64,000 nt of DNA from Erysipelotrichales bacterium (GTDB lineage Bacteria > Bacillota_I > Bacilli_A > Erysipelotrichales > Erysipelotrichaceae). A program made the position numbers and the translations under genes. The notes under the pieces were generated by a model. It saw only the letters and a list, made by a program, of their open reading frames with translations. It had not been told where the DNA came from and did not search any database. This document shows, piece after piece, positions 51,573-60,398 of the stretch (position 1 is the first letter of the stretch; each line of letters starts with the position of its first letter). Where the stretch lies: assembly GCA_910575705.1 (NCBI GenBank), contig CAJTFG010000001.1, forward strand, positions 372,001 through 436,000, in the 5' to 3' direction.

Positions 51573-52181
51573 ATGCTTCGTAAAAACGATATTAAAAATG
51601 TAAGAAAGTTATTCAATCGACATCACTATGTAATGACTACTGCCGAGCTTCTTGAAGCTAAGCTATATTATGCAGATATTAAGCAGCTTTTGGATGAGGG
51701 CTTTATTGAAAGAATAAGACGGGGGTACTATCATTGGATTGAAAACGGCGAAACCAGAGAAATAGTTATCATCAATAGTTTGTTTCCCGATGCTGTTCTT
51801 TGTATGGAAACTGCTCTATTTTATTATGAATACAGCGATAGAAATCCTGCTGAATGGAATTTTGCCATAGATAGAAATGTTTCAAAATTGCGAACCAATA
51901 TAGAGTACCCATTCATTAAAGCATATCGTATTGAATCCGGTTTGGTTACGCTTGGTGAAACAACAGGTGAGATTGATTTCACAAAAGTGCGAATTTATGA
52001 CCGTGACAGAACAATTTGTGATGTTCTGAAAAATATGAGTAAAATGGATAAAGAAATTTTCAATAAAGCAATACAAGGGTATGTTAATGACCCGAAAAAG
52101 AATATACCAAACCTTATGATGTATGCAAAAAAACTACGTGTGCAAAAGAAGGTTAAAGAATTGATTGGAGTGTGGTTGTAA
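51573..52181 (+). CDS. abiEi: AbiEi-family antitoxin (type IV toxin-antitoxin)
   Basis: Encodes 202 residues; the start is MLRKNDIKN with AGAGGTGG upstream. N-terminal winged helix (about 1-75, VMTTAELLEAKLYYADIKQLLDEGFIERIRRGYYHW) is followed by the AbiEi C-terminal domain (FPDAVLCMETALFYYEYSDR, RIYDRDRTICDVLKN). AbiEi represses the operon and blocks the toxin without direct contact. The stop overlaps the next start (TAATG), so the two are coupled. Known AbiE systems abort phage infection. Confidence 0.92.
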   Translation: MLRKNDIKNVRKLFNRHHYVMTTAELLEAKLYYADIKQLLDEGFIERIRRGYYHWIENGETREIVIINSLFPDAVLCMETALFYYEYSDRNPAEWNFAIDRNVSKLRTNIEYPFIKAYRIESGLVTLGETTGEIDFTKVRIYDRDRTICDVLKNMSKMDKEIFNKAIQGYVNDPKKNIPNLMMYAKKLRVQKKVKELIGVWL

Positions 52182-53116
52182 TGGCAGATATAGCAGCTTC
52201 CATTCTGGCAAAGCTGAGAAATAAAGCAAAAGCTTCTGGTATCAGCTATCAGCAATGCTTGCAACTTTTTGTGCAAGAAGAATTTTTGAGAAAACTATCA
52301 AAATCTGGGTGTGAGGATACGCTAATACTCAAAGGTGGATTGTTCATTTATACGCTAACTAATTTTGAAAGTCGAGCTACCATTGATGTCGATTTCCTGC
52401 TCCGTGGATACTCTAATTCAATAGATGATGTAAAAGAATTGATTTGTAAAATCATCGACACTCCGACCGGCAACGATTATATAGAAATGCGAGCAAAAGG
52501 CTTTGAGGAGATTTCTCCGCAAAGAAAATATCACGGCATCAGTACACAGATTATTGCTCAAATAAAAAATGTGCGTGTACCGTTCAATGTTGATATAGGA
52601 GTAGGCGATATTATAGTCCCCCGTGCCGAATTACGCACAATCAACACTCAGCTTCCAGACTTTGAAGCACCTGTAATCAAAACTTATTCCCTTGAAAGCA
52701 CCATTGCCGAGAAATTTGATGCCATACTGCAACGCTTTGAACTAACTGGCAGGATGAAAGACTTTTATGACATCTATTATCTTTCAAGGACATTCGATTT
52801 TGAAGGTGCAAAATTGCAGGCAGCTATCTTTGAAACCTTACAGCGGCGTGGTACTCCCTACAACCGAGATAGTTTTAAGCGTGTTGTTGCACTTGCCGAG
52901 GATGAGGATATACAGAAGCGTTGGAAATTCTTTTTGAAAACTATAAAAGATGATACGCTTGAGTTTCTTGTAGTTATTGAGGAAATACAGATTTTTCTTG
53001 AGCCTGTGTTTGATATGATTGTAAATGAGAAAGAGTTCCAAAAGATTTGGCATTCTACAGAAGATGAATGGAAATATATTGATTCAAGAATACATAATTA
53101 CGAAAGCAAAAGATAG
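52181..53116 (+). CDS. abiEii: AbiEii-family nucleotidyltransferase toxin
   Basis: Encodes 311 residues of the AbiEii/MenA nucleotidyltransferase fold. Motif FVQEEFLRKLSKSG then LILKGGLFIYTL, the metal-binding TIDVDFLLRG (Asp-x-Asp), and IDIGVGD, then the lysine/Glu-rich YSLESTIAEKFDAI conserved in the family. Related toxins transfer nucleotides to tRNA and stop translation. It shares one base with the antitoxin stop, and only 12 bp separate it from the CBASS operon, so the two defence systems may be transcribed together. Confidence 0.92.
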   Translation: MADIAASILAKLRNKAKASGISYQQCLQLFVQEEFLRKLSKSGCEDTLILKGGLFIYTLTNFESRATIDVDFLLRGYSNSIDDVKELICKIIDTPTGNDYIEMRAKGFEEISPQRKYHGISTQIIAQIKNVRVPFNVDIGVGDIIVPRAELRTINTQLPDFEAPVIKTYSLESTIAEKFDAILQRFELTGRMKDFYDIYYLSRTFDFEGAKLQAAIFETLQRRGTPYNRDSFKRVVALAEDEDIQKRWKFFLKTIKDDTLEFLVVIEEIQIFLEPVFDMIVNEKEFQKIWHSTEDEWKYIDSRIHNYESKR

Positions 53117-53128
53117 GGGTTGAAAATT

Positions 53129-54130
53129 ATGAAATTAAAAGAACAATTTAGCAAATTTCACGATAATATTAAAGCAACATTGACATCTGAATTAAAAGAA
53201 GAAAGAACTATGTTTGAAGATGAAATAAAAAATAAGTTTCCTTCTATTTGTGATGAACATGAAATTAAAATCAATAAATCAGATTTGAATTTTTTCATGC
53301 AAGGATCTTATTCTATTTCAACGGCAATAGATGCATATGATAGTTCTGTAGATTTAGATTTGGCAGTAGCTTTTCCATTTGATGTTGATGAAAATAAAGA
53401 TTGCCGTGTTATAAAAGGTTATATGAGAGATAGTATTGATACTTATAATAGAACAATTAATTATAAGGTACCATGTATTACAGTTACATATCTTGAAGGC
53501 GGTGAAGAATCTTATCATATTGATTTTCCAATCTATGCTATTCATAATGATAAATATTATTTAGCAAAAGGAAAAGAGTATAGTGAGGACTATGGATGGG
53601 AATCGTCTGATCCAAAAGGGTTAAAAGAATATTTGGAAGGATATTTAACAAATAATCCTCAATTAAGAAGAACAATAAGATATTTAAAATGTTGGAAATT
53701 AAATGCTTTTAACAAAGATAATGGTAATGAAATGCCTCCAAGTATCACATTAACATTACTAGCATGTCAGTATTTTGAAGCGAAAAAGGAAGATAATCAT
53801 GATGATGATTTAGAAGCTTTGTATAATGTTGTGAAAAAGATAAAAGATTCAATTAATAGTTATAGTGAGGATCCTTATTATCATGTGAATTTGCCAGTTA
53901 CTCCTTATACGGATACAATGTTTAAAATAAATTCCAATTCTTCATATAGAAAGAAGTTTAAGGATAAAATTTATGATTTTGAATTACAATTGAGAAATGC
54001 GAAAAATGCTGGTGATGAACACACGGCTGGAGAATATGTACGTAAAGTATTAGGTGAGGAATTTGAAGTTCCAGAAAAGCAGGTAGATGCAGGTGAAAAT
54101 AGCTTTAGAAGAACAAGTCAATTTGGATAA
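53129..54130 (+). CDS. CBASS CD-NTase (cyclic oligonucleotide synthase)
   Basis: Encodes 333 residues; ATG 53129 follows AGGGG, and a TTG three codons earlier is possible. The nucleotidyltransferase core has QGSYS (Gly59-Ser60), VDLDLAV (Asp75 and Asp77) and HIDFP (Asp132), the expected metal triad of SMODS-type CD-NTases. It would make a cyclic di- or oligonucleotide on phage infection and so activate an effector. The protein ends in glycine (TSQFG), as needed if Cap2 conjugates it through its C-terminus. It is followed by Cap2 with a 44-bp overlap. The nucleotide product cannot be read from sequence. Confidence 0.93.
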   Translation: MKLKEQFSKFHDNIKATLTSELKEERTMFEDEIKNKFPSICDEHEIKINKSDLNFFMQGSYSISTAIDAYDSSVDLDLAVAFPFDVDENKDCRVIKGYMRDSIDTYNRTINYKVPCITVTYLEGGEESYHIDFPIYAIHNDKYYLAKGKEYSEDYGWESSDPKGLKEYLEGYLTNNPQLRRTIRYLKCWKLNAFNKDNGNEMPPSITLTLLACQYFEAKKEDNHDDDLEALYNVVKKIKDSINSYSEDPYYHVNLPVTPYTDTMFKINSNSSYRKKFKDKIYDFELQLRNAKNAGDEHTAGEYVRKVLGEEFEVPEKQVDAGENSFRRTSQFG

Positions 54131-55754
54131 AAAGTTTATTGAAAGTAAATTGGCAGAATTTTCGCATATTGTAGAAATTGAGGAAAAATTTATTCAATTT
54201 GAATATAAAGATGAGACATTTTATTTATTTCCAAATTTTGATGGAATCCCAGAAATTTGTGTTTTAACTAATCAAATTAAATCATATCCACATTTTTGCT
54301 TGCATAAAAGTTTACAATATAAAGAATTTAACTTTTATTCCATATGTTTATATGTAAGTGATGAAATTTCATTCTATAATGCTACTTATCAAGAAAAGTT
54401 TGAATTTATTATAGAGCAATTTATAAGATTAATGAACTTAAATAAGTATGAATTAGAAAAGGAAGTTATGAGTGAGTATAGATACCATTGGAATAAAATT
54501 TCAGAATCATTTGTGTATTCAAATGTTTCACCACTAGATTCGATTAACAATATTCACATGTTTGAATACAGAAGAAAAAAAGATGAGAAGCCTACAAAGA
54601 AATATATTCTTTCAAAAAATTTCCCTTTTGATACATCTATATATAGTTATACTCAAATAAACTGTTTATATCTTGATATTGTTGATATGAAAGGAATTTT
54701 ACCTCCTCCTTTTAAAACATGGGATATTAAGCTATTAAAGGATTTGTTATTTAGTATCAAAAGAAAGCGTTTTGATGAAAAAATATGTAAATTTTTATCA
54801 AATTATAATGTCAAAGAAAAAGTATTTATCTTTTTACGTATTCCACAATTTGATAATTTTGAAATTGGAATAAAAGTAACATTTTCAAATGATGAAAAAT
54901 GTAAATTGAAAAGCAAACTTAATCAAATTGAATCGATTACTTTTATTGAAGTATCAAATAGAAATATTGAAGCAAGTATTATTAGGAATGGAGGTATTCC
55001 TGTCGAATGCAAGAAAGTATTAATGATTGGATGTGGCTCATTAGGTTCATATATTGTTAGAGAATTACCAAAAATTGGAGTAAATAATATCACAATTGTC
55101 GATGGGGATAGTTTGGAATTTAGCAATTTATCTAGGCATATGTTGGGAGAGATGTTTGTTGGTCGTAATAAAGCTATAAGTATGTGTAATTTACTTTCTG
55201 TAGAATATGAGAATATGAAATTTAATGCTATTAACAAATATGTGACAGATAGTAATATTCATGAAATCATCAACGATGAATCTGATTACGATTTGGTTAT
55301 CATCACTACAGGTAATGAAGATTTACAATATATGCTCAATAAACGATTATTCAGTTTGAAAAAATTTATTCCAGCAATTTTTTGTTGGTTAGAATCTCAT
55401 TCCATAGGTTCTCATACTTTGGTTATGAAAAATGAATTTAGTGGCTGTTACAACTGTCTAATGAACGCTAATTTAAATTATATAAAAAATAGTACTAAAC
55501 AAATTAGGTATAATGGTTGTGGAGGAGTTTATTCTCAATATGGAACGAATATTCTATTAAATACATCAGCATTAATTGTTGATATAATTAGTGCATGGTC
55601 ATCTATTAAGTCTAATATTTTATACTCATATAAAACTAAAAATATTATAAATAGTATAGAAGGCATACAATTTACAGAACGTTATTATGAAGATGAATAT
55701 GGAATAAATGTAATTGAGAATTTAAAAAATAAGGAATGTGATTGCTGTGATTGA
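54087..55754 (+). CDS. cap2: CBASS Cap2, fused E2-E1 ubiquitin-like transferase
   Basis: Encodes 555 residues. The N-terminal part (about 1-160) is E2-like, with a candidate catalytic Cys in YPHFCLHKSLQ. The C-terminal part (about 305-555) is an E1/ThiF domain with the glycine-rich nucleotide site VLMIGCGSLGSYIV, VDGDSLEFSNLSRHML and, later, GCYNCL and CDCC, which may bind zinc or hold the E1 Cys. Cap2 primes the CD-NTase by attaching its C-terminal glycine to a target. The start ATG lies inside the CD-NTase gene, so translation is coupled; a GTG two codons on is an alternative. Confidence 0.94.
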   Translation: MQVKIALEEQVNLDKKFIESKLAEFSHIVEIEEKFIQFEYKDETFYLFPNFDGIPEICVLTNQIKSYPHFCLHKSLQYKEFNFYSICLYVSDEISFYNATYQEKFEFIIEQFIRLMNLNKYELEKEVMSEYRYHWNKISESFVYSNVSPLDSINNIHMFEYRRKKDEKPTKKYILSKNFPFDTSIYSYTQINCLYLDIVDMKGILPPPFKTWDIKLLKDLLFSIKRKRFDEKICKFLSNYNVKEKVFIFLRIPQFDNFEIGIKVTFSNDEKCKLKSKLNQIESITFIEVSNRNIEASIIRNGGIPVECKKVLMIGCGSLGSYIVRELPKIGVNNITIVDGDSLEFSNLSRHMLGEMFVGRNKAISMCNLLSVEYENMKFNAINKYVTDSNIHEIINDESDYDLVIITTGNEDLQYMLNKRLFSLKKFIPAIFCWLESHSIGSHTLVMKNEFSGCYNCLMNANLNYIKNSTKQIRYNGCGGVYSQYGTNILLNTSALIVDIISAWSSIKSNILYSYKTKNIINSIEGIQFTERYYEDEYGINVIENLKNKECDCCD

Positions 55755-56283
55755 ATATAGAAACGAATTAATAAAAATGTATTCTAATAAGTATAAAATG
55801 ATTATTAATATCTCGGATAATGTGATTTCAAACATGAACTTATATTTACAAAATAAACCATTTATTAATGAGTCAGGTGGCGTTCTTATTGGATACAAAG
55901 TGAGAGGATATGATGAAATTATAATAGAAGATATATCGTTACCAGATGAAAAGGATGAGAGTAGTATTATTAAATTTGTTAGGAAATCTATCTCACATAT
56001 TTTGAAAATAAAGAAGGCCTCTTTAAACAACTCGTTTTGCATTGGTAATTGGCATACTCATCCTGTTTCGATTCCTTGTCCATCTCCAACTGATTTGTCA
56101 ACTTGGAAAGAAGAATTGTTTGAATGCAAAAGTTCTTTTGGGTTTCAAGTATATATTATTTGTGGTATTGATGGTTTTAAAGTTTGGCTTGGTGAAGAAA
56201 AAACTGCTAATATTGTAGAATGTTTTGAATGTGAGAAGAATGACGGAATATATATTGATAGTTTTAATGAAAATGTATTATGA
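55738..56283 (+). CDS. cap3: CBASS Cap3, JAB/MPN deconjugase
   Basis: Encodes about 181 residues. The JAMM zinc motif is complete: Glu in ESGGVLIG, then NWHTHPVSIPCPSPTDLS (His-x-His-Pro, with Ser-x-x-Asp). It removes the Cap2-made conjugate and so balances CD-NTase priming. It overlaps cap2 by 17 bp. The start is uncertain: GTG 55738 sits very close to AAGGA, and GTG 55747 is better spaced. Confidence 0.93.
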   Translation: MIAVIEYRNELIKMYSNKYKMIINISDNVISNMNLYLQNKPFINESGGVLIGYKVRGYDEIIIEDISLPDEKDESSIIKFVRKSISHILKIKKASLNNSFCIGNWHTHPVSIPCPSPTDLSTWKEELFECKSSFGFQVYIICGIDGFKVWLGEEKTANIVECFECEKNDGIYIDSFNENVL

Positions 56284-56295
56284 GGTAAAAATATA

Positions 56296-57138
56296 ATGAG
56301 TAAGTTAATTAAAAGAGTAAAAAATAAAATTGTGGATTCAGGAAGAGAATACCTACAGTTATTATCATTATGTTTATGCTTTGTATTTCCTAAATTAGTC
56401 AATTTATCAGAAAGAATTAGAACTTTACTTGGTGGTCAAAAGCCAGATTTTGAAACTGCAAAATACTATTATTTGATGATTTTAGGTAATTGGGTAATAG
56501 GTTTATTATTAGTATTATATGTACTATTTAATTTTATTCGAAAATCTAACAAAAAAACAATTTTGAATAAGGGTAATGTGTATCATAAACATAATTATGC
56601 ATGGTACTGGTTCTGTTCAAAAATACTAGGTTATGATAAATGTAACTTAGTATTAGTTCCAATACAGATGCAATTTAAGTTAGCATTAAGGGATACTTTT
56701 AAAGAGTATCCATTCAATGAAGATATATTTTCAAAGGAATGTTGCCAAGTTAATGTAACAAAAAAGAATGAAAATAATCAATCGAATAAGTTTACATTAA
56801 TAATAGAAGATACCTATCCTGTTAAAGATATTCAAATTCCAGAAATGTATTTAAACATGTATTTAATTAGAATAACTCGATTGTCAGATAAGATTGGAAA
56901 AAGGGTCTATTGTGAAGAATTTATTGATAGTATTGTCGGAGAGATGAGATCACTTCCAGAAGATTCTATTGTTAACATTTTTGCAACAACAAACCCTAAA
57001 AATACTTATGAAATTGCAAAAAAAGGATTTTTTCTAGCTGAAAGAAGTAATATTGCTAAAGTTAATGTTTTTCAACAAAATCAAAGTGGAGAAAGAAAAT
57101 TTATCGAAAAACCATATGTTGTAATAAATAATATGTAA
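56296..57138 (+). CDS. Candidate CBASS effector with two membrane helices
   Basis: Encodes 280 residues. Two hydrophobic segments (about 18-37, YLQLLSLCLCFVFPKLVNL, and 60-84, YYLMILGNWVIGLLLVLYVLF) are followed by a soluble alpha/beta domain of about 190 residues (LVLVPIQMQFKLALRDTF, FTLIIEDTYPV, NIFATTNPKNTYEIAKKG). It is the last gene of the operon, 12 bp after cap3, with TGAGG upstream. The place and membrane anchor fit a CBASS effector that damages the membrane when the soluble part binds the signal. The soluble domain is not one I recognise (not plainly SAVED, TIR, STING or the Cap15 beta-barrel). Confidence 0.7.
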   Translation: MSKLIKRVKNKIVDSGREYLQLLSLCLCFVFPKLVNLSERIRTLLGGQKPDFETAKYYYLMILGNWVIGLLLVLYVLFNFIRKSNKKTILNKGNVYHKHNYAWYWFCSKILGYDKCNLVLVPIQMQFKLALRDTFKEYPFNEDIFSKECCQVNVTKKNENNQSNKFTLIIEDTYPVKDIQIPEMYLNMYLIRITRLSDKIGKRVYCEEFIDSIVGEMRSLPEDSIVNIFATTNPKNTYEIAKKGFFLAERSNIAKVNVFQQNQSGERKFIEKPYVVINNM

Positions 57139-57455
57139 ATAAAATCGAAATTGAGATTGATAGCGGCATTATATTTTCAATATTTTGAGTACATTTTGAG
57201 TACAAAAATTTTGACAGTCAATTAAAAATAAAATAATAATTGCATATTTGAAATTAAATACTTGATTTTATCAATGAAAATTATAATGAACGATTATCTA
57301 TAGTCGAAAGTAAATGGAGAGTGATTAAAGATAACAGCGTAAAATTCCAGAACCTATAAAAAGAACCGGAAGTTGATGACTCACAACTGTTTTTTCAAGA
57401 ATATCCATATATTAATTCCCCCTATTTATAATAAAATTTGGGAATATAGCAAAAG
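57139..57455. other. Gap between CBASS operon and IS element
   Basis: AT-rich sequence without a convincing gene. TTTGAGTACATTTTGAGTAC (57184-57203) is a short tandem pair. No terminator with a good stem is obvious, so the end of the CBASS transcript is unclear. Confidence 0.35.
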
Positions 57456-58870
57456 ATGTGTAAATAGTAAAAAGCGGGTAAGAATGTAGATACGAAACAT
57501 ACTTACAGGAGGAAAAATACTATGAACACATCTTTTATTTCGACAAAGCAGATCAAGGACCTTGTGAATGAACAAAAGTTTACATCAACACAGGACATTA
57601 TGGAGTGCATGAAAGGCATGTTTGCGGATGTTTTAGAACAGACCTTACAGGCTGAAATGGATCAGCATTTAGGCTATGATCGTGCAGAAAGAACGACATG
57701 TGAAGGCAAGAAAAACTATCGCAACGGCTCTGTAAAACGCACGATGAAAACACAGTTAGGTGAAGTGGATGTGAATGTACCGCGTGATCGTAACGGTGAA
57801 TTTGAGCCGCAAATCATTGGGAAATATCAGAGAAATGCCGATGGCATTGAGGAACGCATCCTTTCCTTGTATGCTACTGGAATGTCCACAAGAGATATCA
57901 GAGACCAGATCAAAGGACTGTACGATGTAGAGATTTCAGAAGGACTGGTAAGCAAGATCAGCGAGCGCATTCTGCCCGAAGTAACAGAATGGCAAAACAG
58001 ACCCTTAGAAGCCTTCTATCCATTCATATTTATGGATGCGATCCATTATAAGATCAGAGAAGATCATCAGGTTGTGACCAAAGCAGCCTATGTTGTTTTA
58101 GGCATCAACAACGAAGGAATGAAGGAAGTTTTAGGATTGTGGGTAGGTGCGAGTGAATCAGCGAAATACTGGATGGGAGTGCTGAATGAGTTGAAAAGCA
58201 GAGGGGTTAAGGATGTTTCCTTGTTCTGCGTAGATGGTCTTACGGGCTTCAGAGAAGCCATAGGAGCAGTCTATCCAAAGGCGCGTATTCAGCGTTGTAT
58301 TATTCACCAAATCCGCAACAGCACGCGCTTCGTAAGCTATAAGCATATCAAAGAGTTCATGAAAGACCTTAAGACTGTTTATCAAGCAAACACAGAAGAA
58401 CCGGCATTAAACCAGTTAGCAATTTTCAAAGATAAATGGGGCAAGCAATATCCAACCGCAGTCCGCAGCTGGGAAGAGAATTGGGATATACTAAGCACAT
58501 ACTTTGATTATCCAGTTGAAATCCGCAAAATCATTTACACGACAAATGCGATCGAAGGATTGAACAGACAGTTCAGAAAAGTCACGAAAACAAAGACGGT
58601 TTTTCCAAACGATGACAGTTTGAGAAAGATGCTTTACTTGGCTATTCAGAACCTCAGCAGCAAATGGACACAGAGATGTCGAAACTGGGATATGATTCAA
58701 AATCAACTTGCCATTATGGAAGCAGTAGAAGCATAATGAGTAAAGATAAAGGCATATAAAAAAATCAGTATAACCCTAGATGAATTGGGCATACTGATAA
58801 TACATAAACAGATGATGATTAGACATGATTCGTCATCTACTATCTAAACTGTCGATTTTTACTTACACAT
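57456..58870 (+). mobile_element. IS256-family insertion sequence
   Basis: Bounded by imperfect inverted ends: ATGTGTAAATAGTAAAAA on the left, and on the right the complement of ATGTGTAAGTAAAAATCGAC. It holds one transposase gene. No target duplication is evident at these limits, so the ends are approximate or have decayed. It closes the right side of the defence island. Confidence 0.75.
57522..58736 (+). CDS. IS256-family transposase
   Basis: Encodes 404 residues (family range about 380-420), intact. The mutator-type DDE core is visible: FIFMDAIHYKI (Asp), LFCVDGLTGFREAI (Asp) and TNAIEGLNRQFRK (Glu), with IQRCIIHQIRNSTRFV between. The N-terminal region has the conserved LGYDRAERTTCEGKKNYRNG. 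ACAGGAGG ribosome site. Its base composition is closer to housekeeping genes than to the AT-rich CBASS genes beside it, so it arrived separately. Confidence 0.95.
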   Translation: MNTSFISTKQIKDLVNEQKFTSTQDIMECMKGMFADVLEQTLQAEMDQHLGYDRAERTTCEGKKNYRNGSVKRTMKTQLGEVDVNVPRDRNGEFEPQIIGKYQRNADGIEERILSLYATGMSTRDIRDQIKGLYDVEISEGLVSKISERILPEVTEWQNRPLEAFYPFIFMDAIHYKIREDHQVVTKAAYVVLGINNEGMKEVLGLWVGASESAKYWMGVLNELKSRGVKDVSLFCVDGLTGFREAIGAVYPKARIQRCIIHQIRNSTRFVSYKHIKEFMKDLKTVYQANTEEPALNQLAIFKDKWGKQYPTAVRSWEENWDILSTYFDYPVEIRKIIYTTNAIEGLNRQFRKVTKTKTVFPNDDSLRKMLYLAIQNLSSKWTQRCRNWDMIQNQLAIMEAVEA

Positions 58871-58942
58871 AATTCTTCACATTCCCTAAAATTTTGTATT
58901 AAAGTTCCTCATATTCCTAAACTGAATATCGAACAATATGAT

Positions 58943-58975
58943 AAACGAGCAGTTCTGTGAACCGCCCGTTTGTTT
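58943..58975 (-). terminator. Terminator of darA
   Basis: AAACGAGCAGTTC pairs imperfectly with GAACCGCCCGTTT around a 3-base loop, with T-rich flanks. It lies just past the darA stop on the minus strand. Confidence 0.55.
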
Positions 58976-58980
58976 TATTA

Positions 58981-59304
58981 TTATAATTTGATAAACTTCT
59001 CTACATCGATCACGAAAATCGTAGCTCCTCCGACTTGTACCTCTACCGGAAAAGATGCATACCTTCCGATATCGTAAGACGCGGTACTAGGCACAACTTC
59101 CGTACGTCTGCGGCTATATTCACCGATCACTTCGATGGCCTTTTCAATTTTATCATCATCCGTACCGACAATCAGCGTCGTATTGCCTGCGCGTAAAAAA
59201 CCGCCGGTTGTCGCAAGACGGGTAACCTGATAATTTTCTTTTGTCAATGCACTGGAAACAGCAGGGCTGTCGTCATTTGACATAATTGCTAAAATGAGCT
59301 TTAT
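58981..59304 (-). CDS. darA: Cyclic-di-AMP receptor, PII-like (DarA/YaaQ), apparent ATA start
   Basis: Family members are about 109 residues and begin MKLI(I/L)AIV. Reading upstream of the first ATG (59283) restores exactly this: IKLILAIMSNDDS, with ATA (complement of 59302-59304) where the start should be. GGAAAGGAG sits 8 bp before that ATA, the right spacing, whereas the ATG at 59283 has no ribosome site and would delete the first beta strand. With the ATA start the protein is 107 residues. It keeps RLATTGGFLRAGNTTLIVG and the C-terminal VQVGGATIFVIDVEKF. It binds cyclic di-AMP in the cytoplasm; downstream partners are unknown. Confidence 0.85.
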   Translation of the reverse strand: MKLILAIMSNDDSPAVSSALTKENYQVTRLATTGGFLRAGNTTLIVGTDDDKIEKAIEVIGEYSRRRTEVVPSTASYDIGRYASFPVEVQVGGATIFVIDVEKFIKL

Positions 59305-59453
59305 ATGAACTTCTCCTTTCCTATCGTTAATTACATCATATCACTTCAAAACCGGAAATACAATTCCATTCCCGTTTTTCCATATAAACAATCCTACGCA
59401 TATATTGAAAAATCTATGTTATAATATGAGAAAAATCGGAAGGAAGGATACAT

Positions 59454-60299
59454 ATGGAGAAATTAGGCTTAGTGCTGGAAGGCGGCGGCATGCGCGGTTT
59501 ATATACGATCGGCGTATTGGATTTTTTAATGGAAAAAGGCATTTATACCGATGGTGTGATCGGGGTATCCGCAGGTGCCTGCAACGCATGCAGCTACGCT
59601 TCCCGACAGATCGGAAGAAGCGTACGAATAAACGTAAACTACATTAAAGATAAACGCTATATGAGCCTGCGATCTCTATTAAAAACAGGCGATCTGTTCG
59701 GCGCAAAATTCATCTATGATACCATCCCCAATGAGCTGGAACCGTTTGATTACGACGCCTTTGATCAACAAGGTATGGAGCTATACGCAGTGTGTACGAA
59801 TCTGGAAACGGGGAAAGCGGAATACATAAGATGCAAGGATATGAAAAAAGACGTCATCTATGTCCGCGCCTCCGCTTCCTTGCCATTACTGTCCAGAATC
59901 GTAGAAGTCGATGGGATGAAACTGCTGGATGGCGGTGCTGCGGACAGCATCCCATTTAAAAAATTTCAAGAGATGGGCTATCGTAAAAATATTGTCGTAT
60001 TAACGCGGGATGCCGCATACCGGAAAGGAAAAAATAATCTTATGCCGATGATCCGTCGGACATATCGTCAGTATCCGAACTTTATAGAAGCTCTCGATAC
60101 GAGACATACCCGTTATAATCAAAGCTTGGAAGAACTTGAAAAAATGGAAAAGGAAGGAAGCGTACTTGTCATACGTCCATCCAGTTCCATTGAGATTGGG
60201 CGACTGGAAAAAAATCCTGTAAAGCTGACAAACTTATATAAAAAGGGGTATCATGACGCAAAAGCCATGTATCCGCAAATACTGGCATATATTAAATAG
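59454..60299 (+). CDS. Patatin-like phospholipase
   Basis: Encodes 281 residues of the RssA/YjjU type of patatin-like hydrolases. Oxyanion loop EGGGMRGLY (about 9-17), nucleophile elbow GVSAGA (Ser about 42), and the second catalytic residue in LLDGGAADSIPF (Asp about 161). It should hydrolyse acyl ester bonds of lipids. No signal peptide, so cytoplasmic. GGAAGGA ribosome site; it stands alone, divergent from darA. Confidence 0.93.
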   Translation: MEKLGLVLEGGGMRGLYTIGVLDFLMEKGIYTDGVIGVSAGACNACSYASRQIGRSVRINVNYIKDKRYMSLRSLLKTGDLFGAKFIYDTIPNELEPFDYDAFDQQGMELYAVCTNLETGKAEYIRCKDMKKDVIYVRASASLPLLSRIVEVDGMKLLDGGAADSIPFKKFQEMGYRKNIVVLTRDAAYRKGKNNLMPMIRRTYRQYPNFIEALDTRHTRYNQSLEELEKMEKEGSVLVIRPSSSIEIGRLEKNPVKLTNLYKKGYHDAKAMYPQILAYIK

Positions 60300-60340
60300 T
60301 TTTGTTTTTATAAATCATCAAATTTACCATAATATTGATT

Positions 60341-60398
60341 AAAAAATTCCTTTCATGAACATCGGTGATACACCATATCCATGATAAGGAACTTTTTT
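60341..60398. terminator. Long stem terminator between convergent genes
   Basis: AAAAAATTCCTTTCATG pairs with CATGATAAGGAACTTTTTT with small mismatches, between patatin (plus) and ychF (minus). Confidence 0.55.

Noticed and set aside
53129-54130. Third AbiE-like nucleotidyltransferase instead of a CD-NTase
   Set aside because: The GS and Asp-x-Asp spacing and the adjoining Cap2 and Cap3 genes clearly mark a CBASS synthase.
56296-57138. CBASS effector assigned to Cap15 (two helices plus beta-barrel)
   Set aside because: The soluble part is longer and appears mixed alpha/beta, so I left the family open.
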